Below, one piece after another: positions 13,601 through 23,340 of a DNA stretch of 64,000 nucleotides. Below the pieces are notes generated by a model. It was not told the DNA's origin and searched no databases. It was given only the letters and a program-made list of their open reading frames with translations. Made by a program: the position numbers and the translations under genes. The stretch is taken from positions 11,953,353 through 12,017,352 of the forward strand of contig CM037870.1 of assembly GCA_021292105.1 (NCBI GenBank), written 5' to 3'. This DNA is from Anadara kagoshimensis (Eukaryota > Mollusca > Bivalvia > Arcoida > Arcidae). The number at the start of each line of letters is the position of its first letter. The first letter of the stretch is position 1.

Positions 13601-16600
13601 TTTTATATTTTTCTAAAAAAAAATTGTAAAGATTTCGATGAAAATTTGTTTTTCAAGATAAACAACTTTGTTGCATACATTTAGATCATTAAGTTGTTGT
13701 TATTTACTTTTACTTTCAACCAAATTTATTTAATTCAAATGAACTGTCCATATCGATAGAATTGCTGTTCGAAGTTCAACATTTTATTTACAAACGAAGT
13801 TTGAAAACTTCGAGATATCATTGTGAATTTAACAGCAGTTTTCTATTGTAATTAAAATCGTCAAAATAAAAACTTGCCATGTTTGAATTGCTAAATTAAA
13901 TACGCCATAATTTACAACAGACTTTTTTGGTCAAAAACGCCAAAATTTAGCCACGCCAAAATAACCCGCTACACGGTACTTCAAAAACAGTGTATGATAT
14001 TTGACTTGATGCATATAATATAAACCTATAATCAATGTAATTTTACTAGTAGTATTGATTTATGGATGCCAATGTAAAGTGAAACCAGCTCAAACATTGT
14101 CCTTTTATATAACTCTCTTGCTGCCAAATTAATTTTCAATGCAACATTGGCAGTGCCAAATTAAATGTTCACAATGCGAAATGATATGACGTCAACAATT
14201 AATTATGACGTCAGACGTGCTTGTAGTTGTATGACATCCTTATAGTAGATTATAATCTCAATAGTCACCATTTTGCATTTTTGCTTACTTTTCAAAAGAT
14301 AATGAGTATCTCTTGGTCTTTTAACCAAGAGTTGTCAATTCCATTGAAAGGACATATGTGTCTGTATGGCAGCATGTCGGTAGAGTACACATATGTCCGT
14401 TTGGGAGCAAGAGGGTTAAGTCAGTTTATGTCTAATTAACTTGTAAAGTAATTAGAATAGAAACATTAAAAATCCATTTTCCATTTACAGGAAAGAAAGA
14501 AAAGTTTGGGAGGCAAGACCTAAAAAAGATACATATGTAGACACAAGTCAGATGGCTGTCCAGGGAAATAATGATTTATTTAAAATGTCAAAGTAAGTTC
14601 TCAATCTAATAACTAATGTTACTATCTAGAGGGACTTGGTGGCCACGTTTTCTAACATGTCTAAAACACGTGCTTATGAATCATGGCAATTCTCACCACT
14701 GGGAATCAAATTTTACTCGAGACAGATCCTTAAGGTAGTTCCATACCATGGTGACGTCGTCGTTTTGTGCGTACGGTCAAAATGTCTGATTTGACGTCTT
14801 TTTTATCTATGACGTTACGAATGTGTGGTCTTCGGCGCCTACAGAATTATGGCGGGAACGCTGTTATGCTATTATTCAGTAGAATAATTTCTGCATTCAC
14901 AAAAGACTAGAATTCACAATATCAATTCTGTGCACTATTTTTAAGAAGAAAATGTATATTGTACATAACGGAAATTAGGTAGATCTACACTGTTGAGAGT
15001 ACTATTTTAAATAATTGAAAGGTTTGAGTACATTGTTTAAATTTTGAAGACGGGTTTTTAAATGTCGCTTTATGTTTGTTTCTTCCGGTGATTTTAAATA
15101 CAAATAATAAGACACAAACTGACGATTCATCAATAAACATATTGTATGACATTTTTTCTCGGTGTCAAATTTTAGCAGTTTGACTATGCTCTTGTATTTG
15201 CGTTTCATTCAGCAGCCTAGAATCAAGAACGCTTCATCAATGTATACATACGAATCCCTTTTCCATTTTTACTGATCTGTATTGGGTAACGGTTGCTATG
15301 GGTTTCTATGGGCGACAGACCATATGATATTTAAATTAGTTTTGTTTTGCACAACCAAATAGCTCACAATCAGTGATTTTGTTTATTTGTTAATACCAAA
15401 TGAAAAACATTGAGTTTATAATAGTATCCTAGGACATTATTGGTAACTTCTTACGTAAGGAATTAGGCTTTTTCTTGTTTCAGGATTTTGATGCAATTTT
15501 ATGAAAAAAGTAGCTTGACGACCCCCTATTTTTTGTTTCCGAAAATCAAACTTATATATTCATGTGCAATATATCTGAAAATCAGGGGTAGTATTCGACT
15601 TAGTTTTTTAAAAATCTACGAATTAACGCAAGTGTGTTACTTTTAGTTTTCCGAAAATTTAATGTTCTCTCTTGATAGGTGGCGCTCTAGTAAAATACCA
15701 CGTGACCGGAAGTAAAATTCCATTGGCCCAAATAATCTTCATGACATAATGGTTAATTTAAATGCAAGATACTTTTGGTTTCTAAGCATGACAAAAAATT
15801 ATTAAAGCTTATTTGTTGATAACAGTAGTTTTACTTTGATCATTTATGTCGTGAAAATAGCCACCAGGTGGCGCTTCAGAACGTCTTAAGCAAGTCGAAT
15901 ACCTGCCCTGAAATTTTGGCATGTTTAATGGTTTATGCCCATGTACAACATATCAAAATTTCAATATGTGTTTTCAGGCGATTTGTAAAGTATGGAACTA
16001 CCTTAAGTGTCAACAAGTTTGTAAAATCACTTGTCAAAGATCAGTCTTCTCTAGGCACACCAGTTTCTTCTAACATCCATGAAATGACCGCCTGACCATA
16101 AGTGAAAGAATTTTGACTTGGGCTCTTTTCCTCCACTCCACTAGTACAATATAAGGGAAAACTTATGTTATACCCGTTTTATGTGTATCAGCACTAATGT
16201 TCATTAATGTCCAAAAGCATACCTGGAATATCAAAGATTTTTTTGATGGACTTCATACAAAGACGAGTCATACTTAGTCCTTTATTCTTTGTTATATGAA
16301 ACCTATGTTGCAATATGGTACCCAAAATTATGGCTTTTAAATTTACTATAATTCAGTGTAATTTATTATCATTAAAACTGTAGTAAATCTCATGTTTTAA
16401 CTGGAATCTCTTTATTTTACGATCAATAAAATGAATTCCCAGTTAAACTTTTTTTTCATTTTTGTTTCAAACCCTTTTATTTAACTTGAAATGCTGTGTT
16501 AATTGTTCACAGGTCAGAAACATTTTCTGTTAAGTTACTCATATTTCTAAATGCCATTTTGTCTTTGTTTTGTTTTGTGAAAAAAACTTGCTACAATTAA

Positions 16601-16931
16601 TATGTATTTATGTATTTGCTGAAAACTGTTTTTAAAAATGATAGTTTACGTAGGAGTTGTCTCCCTTAGGATAAGCACCTTCTAAAGTAAACCACTACCA
16701 ATATCTATTTAAACTCAGTGTTTCCTTTAACACTATGGTATTTATAGTCCCACATAAATCAAGGGGGTATATAGGAATCACCCTGTTGGTACGTTCATCC
16801 ATCCATCACTATATAAGAGAAGTTAATTCTAATTACTAAATGTCACTGTTTTTTGTATTTTCAGGTTCAAGAATGTTTCATCAAGGGTAGATTCACACAT
16901 GCCTAAAGAAGTATTAGCAGCAGCTCAGTGA
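7625..16931 (+). CDS. C7orf57: C7orf57-like protein of unknown function, complete, seven exons, 342 aa
   Basis: Exons: 7625-7655, 9084-9263, 10321-10441, 11158-11469, 12791-13006, 14491-14592, 16865-16931 (stop TGA 16929-16931). Every border is GT/AG and phases match, giving 342 residues. It starts MSSDRRVQEAG. Recognisable family blocks are SQIPGLNNL (residues 33-41), DTDSKYIRLAKKGGRE followed by LL (about 56-72), PEYMVHE (about 118-124) and SKLISNEYDREWHED in exon 5, the same blocks in the same order as human C7orf57 (about 295 residues). The protein is charged, proline-rich, and lacks a signal peptide or membrane segment. No biochemical role is established; I recall testis/cilia-biased expression in vertebrates but would not lean on it. 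A likely poly(A) signal AATAAA is at 17255-17260. Exons 2-6 are separated by introns full of short mobile elements. Confidence 0.85.
8072..8384 (+). mobile_element. TTAA-flanked MITE (piggyBac-like ends) in C7orf57 intron 1
   Basis: A TTAA direct repeat (8068-8071 and 8385-8388) brackets a 313-bp element whose ends are inverted: CCCTCTTGCTGCCA at the left and GGCAACAAGAGGG at the right. Internal sequence includes GGACATATGTCC-like inverted pieces. No coding capacity. TTAA target plus CCC ends resemble piggyBac non-autonomous elements. A second copy in the opposite orientation is at 14113-14415. Confidence 0.65.
8745..9055 (+). repeat. SINE-like fragment plus short repeat before exon 2 of C7orf57
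   Basis: 8745-8900 carries the GGTGGAGGAAACTGGTGTGC block and then a tRNA-like head ending in GGTTGTGGGTTCGAACCTC (B-box). 8935-9055 holds a sequence (TGTGGTGATACAAGATTCTG ... CTAGTCTAATGTTAGATAAA) that recurs inverted at 13014-13140 in intron 5. Confidence 0.5.
9283..9612 (-). repeat. SINE-A, near full length, in C7orf57 intron 2
   Basis: Minus-strand copy. The tRNA-like head at the right end reads ACCACTGCAGTAGCTCAGTT with a B-box GGTTTGAACCC-like stretch; the body follows, with the tail AATATTCTTGACTGGAACG at the left. About 330 bp, the same layout as 29245-29562 and 59638-59952. Open frames here are SINE artefacts. Confidence 0.75.
9708..9815. repeat. Perfect-looking foldback (hairpin) element
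   Basis: AGACCAAATTATTTCAGTTG...TTGGCCCTTTT at the left is repeated inverted at the right (AAAAGGGCCAATGACAACAG...AATTCAGTCT). The arms are about 34 bp with a loop of about 40 bp. It lies inside C7orf57 intron 2 and no gene is seen. Confidence 0.65.
9979..10180 (+). mobile_element. MITE, about 200 bp, GATCGCCGGCCATGCCC type
   Basis: Left end GACAGATCGCCGGCCATGCC; right end carries the degraded inverse (GGCATGACTGGC). Contains a TGACGTCACTGACACTAGTA block that recurs, inverted, in the related copy at 11556-11756. Confidence 0.45.
11556..11756 (-). mobile_element. MITE, about 200 bp, second copy of the GCCGGCCACACCC type
   Basis: Inverted ends GACGGATTGCCGGCCACACC and the complement of GTGGGCGCGGCGGTGATCCG bracket sequence shared with 9979-10180 in opposite orientation (GCATCATGGCAACTAATGAC; GCATGCCAGGC). 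Lies in C7orf57 intron 4. The remainder of that intron up to 12545 shows nothing recognisable. Confidence 0.55.
12549..12742 (+). mobile_element. MITE with (TCA/ACAGTA)AAACCTG...CAGGTTTTACTGTA ends
   Basis: TCAAACCTGCCTTATAGGTC at the left is matched by the inverse of TAGCCTTTATAGACAGG plus TTTTACTGTA at the right. About 190 bp. Two internal GGCCACCTGC-like repeats. A related copy, split by a SINE, lies at the window's right edge (63640-64000). Confidence 0.5.
13014..13140 (-). repeat. Short repeat, inverted copy of 8935-9055
   Basis: ATACATTTATCTAACATTAG...ACTAGTTTTT and ATACAGGATCTTGTATCACC match the reverse complement of the sequence just before exon 2. This copy starts a few bases after the donor of exon 5. 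13205-14100 otherwise holds only AT-rich intron sequence. Confidence 0.5.
14113..14415 (-). mobile_element. TTAA-type MITE, inverted copy in C7orf57 intron 5
   Basis: Reverse orientation relative to 8072-8384. The right flank TTAA (14416-14419) is intact and the left is mutated to ATAA (14109-14112). Ends CTCTTGCTGCCAAATT and GGGAGCAAGAGGG. Internal CATATGTCC and GATTATAATCTCAATAGTC blocks are shared with the other copy. Confidence 0.6.
14734..16002 (+). mobile_element. 1.27 kb TTAA-flanked non-autonomous DNA element in C7orf57 intron 6
   Basis: TTAA at 14730-14733 and 16003-16006 brackets ends GGTAGTTCCATACC and its inverse GTATGGAACTACC. The interior has no transposase-like frame; the longest frames are about 70 residues with no recognisable motif. 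TTAA duplication suggests piggyBac-type mobilisation, but the ends differ from those of the CCCTCTTGC pair. Confidence 0.6.
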
Positions 16932-18240
16932 TTTATTATTATTATTTTTTTTTTTTTAAAAACTCTCTTGAAATAATGTTATTTATAAATTATTGCTCAT
17001 TGAAATTTCTATGGCAGTTGCAGAATAATTTGATGGTATTTTCAGAAATTCTTAAGTAAGATGTATTGTATGAATATACTGTTATATTTGTACAAGAATG
17101 TTACAAGAATGTCTTAAGGTTTCGACATTCATTGTAACTTAAATTCCAATTGCTATCTGTCTAGAAAACGAAAAAAAGCATAATATAGAACGAAGATTAC
17201 ACTTAATATTGTCCAGGTCTAAGTTGTTTGCTCTGTTAGTTCAACCAAATGATTAATAAAAATTCAAAATATTATTAAAATTAAAAATATTTGATAGATA
17301 AACATTTTTGACTTTAACTGATTCTATTTGACAATAACAATTGTGAGTATTTAATTTTGAATAGAAAGTTCAAAAAAAATTTCTAAAACTCAAAATACAA
17401 ATTTTGGCTAAGCAACTGGCTAAGCTAACAGAGCCCTTTATTTAGCTTATGTCATCACAAATCATTTTATATATATTTCATAATGTAAATGATGCTTGTG
17501 TCACCTGCTGTATGTTGTCTGTCATGTGACATTAATATATATTGTCTATGTTAGACTTTTCTTAGAAAATCAGGTCCAGATTACTAAGAAATATCGAAGT
17601 ATTTAAGATTTTGGTCAAACATTTTATAATTGTCCAATGAAAAAAGTATTAAAATTTTAAAATATGTATTAATAATACATTTCTTTTAAAAGATTGACAG
17701 GTCAGTATTGATGTGTAAATTTCTGCTGATAAAAAAAAATGGTTGTGAAATTAACTTTTTATTTTTTAGAAAATTCCTTTATATTTTTATATACAGAAGT
17801 ACTGAAACTAATAATGCAGTGAAAATTTAATACAGTATTATACTGTATGTGTAGTTATGAAATCATCAAAATGTGAATCCATTATTGCAAAAATGTGAAT
17901 CCATTAAATTAAGTTCATTTACAGTATGTCACTGACACTGTATTTGTATAAAATGCTACTGTATTAAATTCCGCTGCTCCATGCAAACATTTATACACTA
18001 ATTATTTTCACATTTAAAGATTGTGCTACCTACATCCCCAGTATTACCCCACCCACATTGTATTAATTTTTTTGCATTTTTATTTATATATAAATGTGTG
18101 TGTAGAAACACATACATGAAAAATGTCAAATGTGATATTTCATATTGTTTTTATTATTATTTTGATGCTTTTTCATATTTTAACAAAATTTAAATATATT
18201 GTTGTTACTATTCATTTGTCATATGATAAATAAATATTAT
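16932..18240 (+). other. C7orf57 3' UTR and AT-rich intergenic DNA
   Basis: Very AT-rich; AATAAA at 17255 and several later. Two adjacent TGTGAATCCATTA copies near 17875-17905. No gene or defined mobile element seen. Confidence 0.5.
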
Positions 18241-20480
18241 TAACATATTGTCAAATTGTCTTTTGTCATATGTTGCTTGCTGTTACTCTTCCAGAGCCTC
18301 AGTCTAACATATTGTCAAATTGTCTTTTGTCATATGTTGCTTGCTGTTACTCTTTCAGAGCCCCAGTCTCACTTCCCTGATGGCAGTTCACGTGTAAAAC
18401 TTAATTGCCAGTTTTCAAATTTTAATTGTGTTTTTGGGACTGTGATTAAGACATGGATTGGTATGTTCACAAGTGTTAAAAGTGATTAAATGTTGAACTC
18501 CACTCAAAGTAGGCTTTAGTCACCTTGTTGATTTTGTGATGTCAACAACTTTGAATAACATTTTGTGATGTCAAGAAAAATGTAAAACTATCAAGTGAAA
18601 CAATAAATTTGTCTAAAAATACACATATTCCTTAGACACAACAATTTATTGAAGAAAATTATTTTAAATGTACATATTTCTCCCTAAAATTAGTAACTGC
18701 TTACCCTTCCAGAGGATCCATCCTCACTTCCCAGGTGGAAGTTTATGTGTTAAACTTAATTTGTCAGTTTTTAGAGATTTTACTTTGTGATTTGGACATG
18801 GACCTGTGTGGTTGCGTTTGATTACCACCGATATGAAAAGGCTGAACTCCTGTTAATGTATTATTACGCCACCTTATGTTTTTGTGACGTCATCACTCTT
18901 AAAGAACTTTTTGATGTCAACGAAAAAGAAAAAGATATAAGGTGAAGCAATCAATTTATCAAAAATTATAAATCCATAACTTATTGAAGGGTATTTATTT
19001 AAAATGTAAATATTTCTTATTAACTGGATTTAAAATCACGGGGTGCTTACCCTTTTTAAGCACCGGGCCTCACTTTCCCGGTGGAAGTTCTTTTGTTTAA
19101 CCCAATTTGCCAGTTTTTCGAAGATTTTACTTTGCTTTTTGGATTTTGAACATGGACTGATATGTTTATGTTTAAGTACTACTTTACTATTTATAACTAA
19201 AATGCTGTATTCTGGCCACAGTGTTCTTATGACTTTGTACTCTTTGTGGAATGAACAACTCAACTTCGAACTTTTTGGGATGCCATAGAACAGAAACAAA
19301 TCTCAAGTCAAGAAAACAATTTAATGGAAAATATACCTTTTCCTTGGATTAATAACTTATACCAAGCATCACATCGTTGTTGGAAGATCACCTGTTGCAC
19401 TTAATTTGCCAACTTTTTTTTACATTTTACAACAATATTCTATTGCACGCAATTCAATGCTAAAATAATAGTTTCTAAAGTATTAAAAGTCTCAGATTAG
19501 TCATACAACATAAGTGCAACATCTGCACGTCAGATCAATAAAATGCACTGTGCATGACCAAAACTACAGTTTCCTCAAACATCCAAAAACTGTCTGCCTT
19601 GATGTAAGTGAAAGACTTGGGCATAAAACTCTATTACGCCACGAGTTATGTGACACAATAAAATCATGTAAAAGATAACAGTCAAGTAAAGAAATATAAT
19701 TAAAAAGTTCCTAAAACAGGACCTTGTTGAATTTTTAGATAGGAATGTCTTCAAATTATCCAACATGACATATTTAGCTAGACAGAAGTTGCTTTTACAC
19801 CAGACGCATCGGACTCACTTCCTTGATGTGAGGTCACGTGTTTGTCGGTTTGTTTCAAAAATTTTACTTTAATTCTAGGGTTGTGGGTCTGGCATGGATT
19901 GGTACGTAAGTGTATGATTGAAACTCCTTTTGATGTGGCAATTTACTCCAATCAGAGTTGTATAAAAGTAAACACAGCTGCAGTTTTGCCAATCATTCCA
20001 TAGACCTACTTAACAAAACACTTGAATATCCATCCCGACATATTGCATGTCTACCATTGCAATAATTTATTGCAAATCAAAATGATGAAACTTAATAAGC
20101 AAACACAAACCTATCGAGTTCAAATCACAATTTCATAATATGTTATTTCAAAAGCAAAGTAAAAACTTTAAAAATTGGCTTCCTAGGAGAATTCGGATGC
20201 TCCGGAATTATCTTTCAACAGAAAGCAGAATAATTTTCTTCGCATACGCGTATGTTAAATAAATGATAATGGGACAAACGAATAGTCGATTCCTATATGC
20301 TCCCATAAATTTCGATCGGGGTTTATTATTTTTACACGCGGTGTGTGTAGCTAGCTAGAAAGGTGGTGCTTACCCCTCCGAAACACCTGAACTCATATGC
20401 CTGGTGTGAATTTACGTGTTTAACTTAATATCAAGTTTTGAATTTGCTTTTGTGATTTTGATTTGATCATACACCGTCAT
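18241..20480 (+). repeat. Tandem array of retroelement 3'-tail units (about 340 bp period)
   Basis: At least five plus-strand copies of a shared tail begin near 18348, 18700, 19047, 19795 and 20368, with a weaker one near 19380. The tail has CTTACCCTTCCAGAGCACC-like, CTCACTTCCCTGGTGGAAG-like and CAGTTTTCAAAGTTTTACTT blocks and ends GACATGGATTGGTATGTT. Spacer DNA (GTGATGTCAACAA..., ACAATTTATTGAAG...) is also shared between the first three units, so the whole unit was duplicated in tandem, not inserted separately. The first unit contains a local direct duplication of about 64 bp (18241-18304 and 18305-18369). In the fuller copy at 21779-22160 this tail follows reverse transcriptase coding sequence. 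Confidence 0.65.
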
Positions 20481-20668
20481 GTCTATATTTGATTTCTAAA
20501 GCATTAATGTTCCTATTAGTCATACTGCAAAAATACAAGAGCAGCAGTAAAATGCATCTGTGCATTAAGTCAATAAAATGTGCCAACAATGCAAAATATT
20601 AAAAGAAGAAAACAATAAGGAAGTACACTAAAATAGCAATAAGGAAATAACGCACACTCTTTCACGTA

Positions 20669-21107
20669 TAGGTAAACACCTTTGACCTGTCCGCTTGAAC
20701 TTTCATTTAAATATTTATCACGAACTAAGTATAGGCAAACAACATTGACCTGTCCGTTTCACCTTTCATCAGGAATATTCATCATACTCATCCAATACAT
20801 AGATAGCGTAAGGATTCGCAGTTAATACATACTTTATACACGTTGCCCATGATTAGTGTTCACATCAGGTAGACAATATATATACGCATGGTCCCTATGA
20901 CTTAAATTTACTCGTCCGTAATCAATATTTAAATCAAAGGTCAAGCGGACAGGTCAATGTTGTTTACCTATACTTACCTCATGGAATAGACCTGTGCACT
21001 GTGTATGTGTTAATTTGACTCATAACACTACCCATGTATTGGATGGACCATCCTATATGAATATTCCTAATAAAAAGTCAAACGGACAGGTCGATGTTGT
21101 TTGCCTA
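20669..21107 (-). mobile_element. TAGGCAAAC-type MITE interrupted by a second copy of itself
   Basis: Outer element: TA duplication, left end TAGGTAAACACCTTTGACC, right end GGTCGATGTTGTTTGCCTA. It is split by a complete 239-bp inner copy (20732-20970) with its own TA flanks (20730-20731, 20971-20972). Without the insert the outer copy is about 198 bp. Terminal inverted repeats are about 35 bp. TA target duplication suggests a Tc1/mariner-type mobiliser. Confidence 0.75.
20732..20970 (-). mobile_element. Inner nested TAGGCAAAC MITE (239 bp)
   Basis: Ends TAGGCAAACAACATTGACC and GGTCAATGTTGTTTACCTA, flanked by TA on both sides. The interior AATATTCATCATACTCATCC ... CATGATTAGTGTTCACATC is the reverse complement of the copy at 50466-50703. 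Lies inside the outer copy. Confidence 0.75.
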
Positions 21108-21324
21108 TAATGACTAATTGCTGTTTGTGTGCCAATAGTAAATAAATAAAATCTACCAAGCCTGCTTTGTACTCTTTACCCTTTTATGGATATCTTTTAC
21201 TTAAATTCGCTTTCCATAAAATTGGAATAATTTCCATGTATTCTAATAAATCCCATAGTTCAACGTTCCTGTTACTCTTAATTTTGCTTTCACACGTGGT
21301 TGATGTAGCTAGATTAACATGATG

Positions 21325-21445
21325 TACTTGTACTTCCGAAGCACCCTGCCTCACTTTCCAGTTTGAAGTTCACATGTTTTATTTAATTTGCCAGTTGTCA
21401 AATTTAGCTTTTACTTTTACGTTGCTTTTGGATTTGGTTTTGTTT
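21325..21445 (+). repeat. Retroelement 3' tail, plus orientation
   Basis: GTACTTCCGAAGCACCCTGC, CTCACTTTCCAGTTTGAAG and GCCAGTTGTC... blocks in the family order, preceded at 21240-21320 by decayed coding-end sequence (CCCATAGTTCAACGTTCC, CACACGTGGTTGATGTAGC). Confidence 0.6.
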
Positions 21446-21778
21446 GATTTTATGCATAAATATAAACTGTTAAATCTATATATTTTGTCTTTTGGTTTCT
21501 CATGATCTACATGTATATGCATATTGTGTCATTTACTTGTATTGTGACATGTTGGAACACAGTATGGTTCACAACCATTTTCGAATCCAGTTTGTCTTCT
21601 TTCGGTCATTGTTGTTACCAGTACGTTTTCATTAGTTAAAAACGGTTGCAATGAAAGCAATAAATTTCGGTCCTGTGTAATCCTTCGTGTTTTTTTATGG
21701 TTCAGATTATTTTTTTACACTTGACACCTGTCTGTAATCAATACTTATAAATTTACTTCTATTTATATTGCTACTTTA

Positions 21779-22160
21779 TTGTACGTTTTACGTTTTTATG
21801 GGGAGTTTGTACAACGAAGCAGGCTGCTTGCAAATAAATTGTTGATTCGGGGATATTGCGGGCCTGGGGTTATCGTGGCCCTCGTGGGTTTTATAGTCAT
21901 CATCACAGTATTGTTGCTAAGTTTGATGTCTCTGTGTCAAGGATTGCCATGGGTATGTTTGACGCCCCATAGTTCCTTTAACACAATTTTTATTACACAC
22001 GTTGTGAGTGTGGCTGGCTAAACGGGAGGGACTTACCCTTCCAGAGCACCAGGCCTCACTTCCCTGGTGAAAGTTCACGTGTCTAACCTAACTTCTCAGT
22101 TCCAAAGTTATACTTTGCCTCTGAATTGTGATACGGACATGGATTAGTATGTTCTATTTT
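21779..22160 (+). pseudogene. 5'-truncated retroelement: RT C-terminus plus 3' tail
   Basis: Begins with FVQRSRLLANKLLIRGY, the same segment as FVQRSRLLANKFLTQGY in the longer RT relic at 25.3-25.9 kb. It then continues with frame breaks through the end of the coding region (CCCCATAGTTCCTTTAACAC) into the tail CTTACCCTTCCAGAGCACC ... GGACATGGATTAGTATGTT. It shows that the repeated tail in this window is the 3' end of this retroelement. Truncated, out of frame, non-functional. Confidence 0.7.
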
Positions 22161-22299
22161 AGATTATATATCTTTTATATATTTGATGTTACAATCGTTT
22201 TCCATGTGTTATGTTACAAAATCAATTACATAATCTGGTAGTATATCTCAATACTGTTAAATTACATAAGGTCGCACGTGGAACTAATGTAACAAAAAA

Positions 22300-22556
22300 C
22301 AAACATACTAATCCATGTCCGAATCACAACCCAGATCCAAAATAAAAATTTTGGAACCAACACGTCAGGTTAAACACAATAACATCCACCAGGGAAGTGA
22401 GATCGGGTGCTTCGGAAGGGTAAGCTCCTCCTGTTAGCTAGCTACAAACACCACGTGTGTAATCAAAAATGTGTGAAACGAACATGGAACTTTTGGACGT
22501 TAAATATATCCTGGACACAAAGACATAAAACGTATCAACAATACTGTGGTGAAGAA
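22300..22556 (-). repeat. Retroelement 3' end, minus orientation
   Basis: Reverse complement of the same tail (ACTAATCCATGTCCGAATCA...GGGAAGTGAGATCGGGTGC...GTTAGCTAGCTACAAACACC), including the decayed C-terminal coding end. Faces the plus-strand copy ending at 22160 tail to tail. 22557-22625 is a separate plus-strand scrap (GCCAGTTTTCAAAGTTTTGA). Confidence 0.65.
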
Positions 22557-23053
22557 TTTTTTTGCCAGTTTTCAAAGTTTTGACTTTGCTTTTAGAATTG
22601 AAATTTGTACATTGACAGGTATATTTGTGCTTCACAACCAGGATTTTAAACAGCATTTCAAATATGAATCGTGGTCAATTCTGTTCCTTTTCTATAAGTA
22701 TTAAAAACGGTTGCAAGGCAAGCAATAAATGTTCGGTCCTTTGTAATTCTTCGTGTTCCTTTATGACAAAGGTTATTTTTTATACCTGTCACTTGTCTGT
22801 CATCAGCAATCAATAATTATAGATTAAATAATATTTATATTGACGGTTTTATATATCTTTTTCTATGTGATGTAACAATCTTTTCCATGTGTCATGTTAC
22901 ATAATCAATTGTATAATCTTGCAATACATCAGAGCGCTATGAATATAGCAATATAAAGGTTACCCAAGAAGATATTTAAATCAATTGATATAACACACGA
23001 AGATGGTATCCAGTAAAACAATTTATAATAATGAGTATACTAAGGTTACAAGT

Positions 23054-23340
23054 GGAAGCGCGTGGCCTAGTGGTTAAGGCGTTGGACTCATGATTCGAAG
23101 GTCGTGGGTTCGATCCCTGGACCGGGCGATGTGTTGTATCCTTGAGCAAGGCACTTAATTTCACGTTGTTCCAGTTCACTCAGCTGAAAAATAAAAATGA
23201 GTACCAGCAAAATGCTGGGGGTTAACCCTGCGATGGACCGGCGTCCCATTCAGGGAAGAGTCTTGTACTCTCAGTCGCTTAACGCCACCGAAACCGGGAT
23301 AAGCTCCGGCCTGATGGGCCTAATGGCTCGGGACAGACTT
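23054..23340 (+). repeat. SINE-C, full-length tRNA-headed element
   Basis: tRNA-like head GCGCGTGGCCTAGTGGTTAA (A-box) ... GGTCGTGGGTTCGATCCCTG (B-box). The body is TCCTTGAGCAAGGCACTTAA, AACCCTGCGATGGACCGGCG, TACTCTCAGTCGCTTAACGC and CCGGGATAAGCTCCGGCCTG. It ends in a short ACTTTAACTTTAACTTTTT tail. Much better preserved than its surroundings, so a younger insertion. I recognise the body as a SINE type widespread in molluscs but do not assign a family name. Confidence 0.8.

Noticed and set aside
19036-19299. 87/81-codon overlapping frames
   Set aside because: Both fall on a retroelement tail unit; not conserved between units.
23058-23130. Second tRNA-like candidate
   Set aside because: Head of SINE-C; not an independent tRNA gene.
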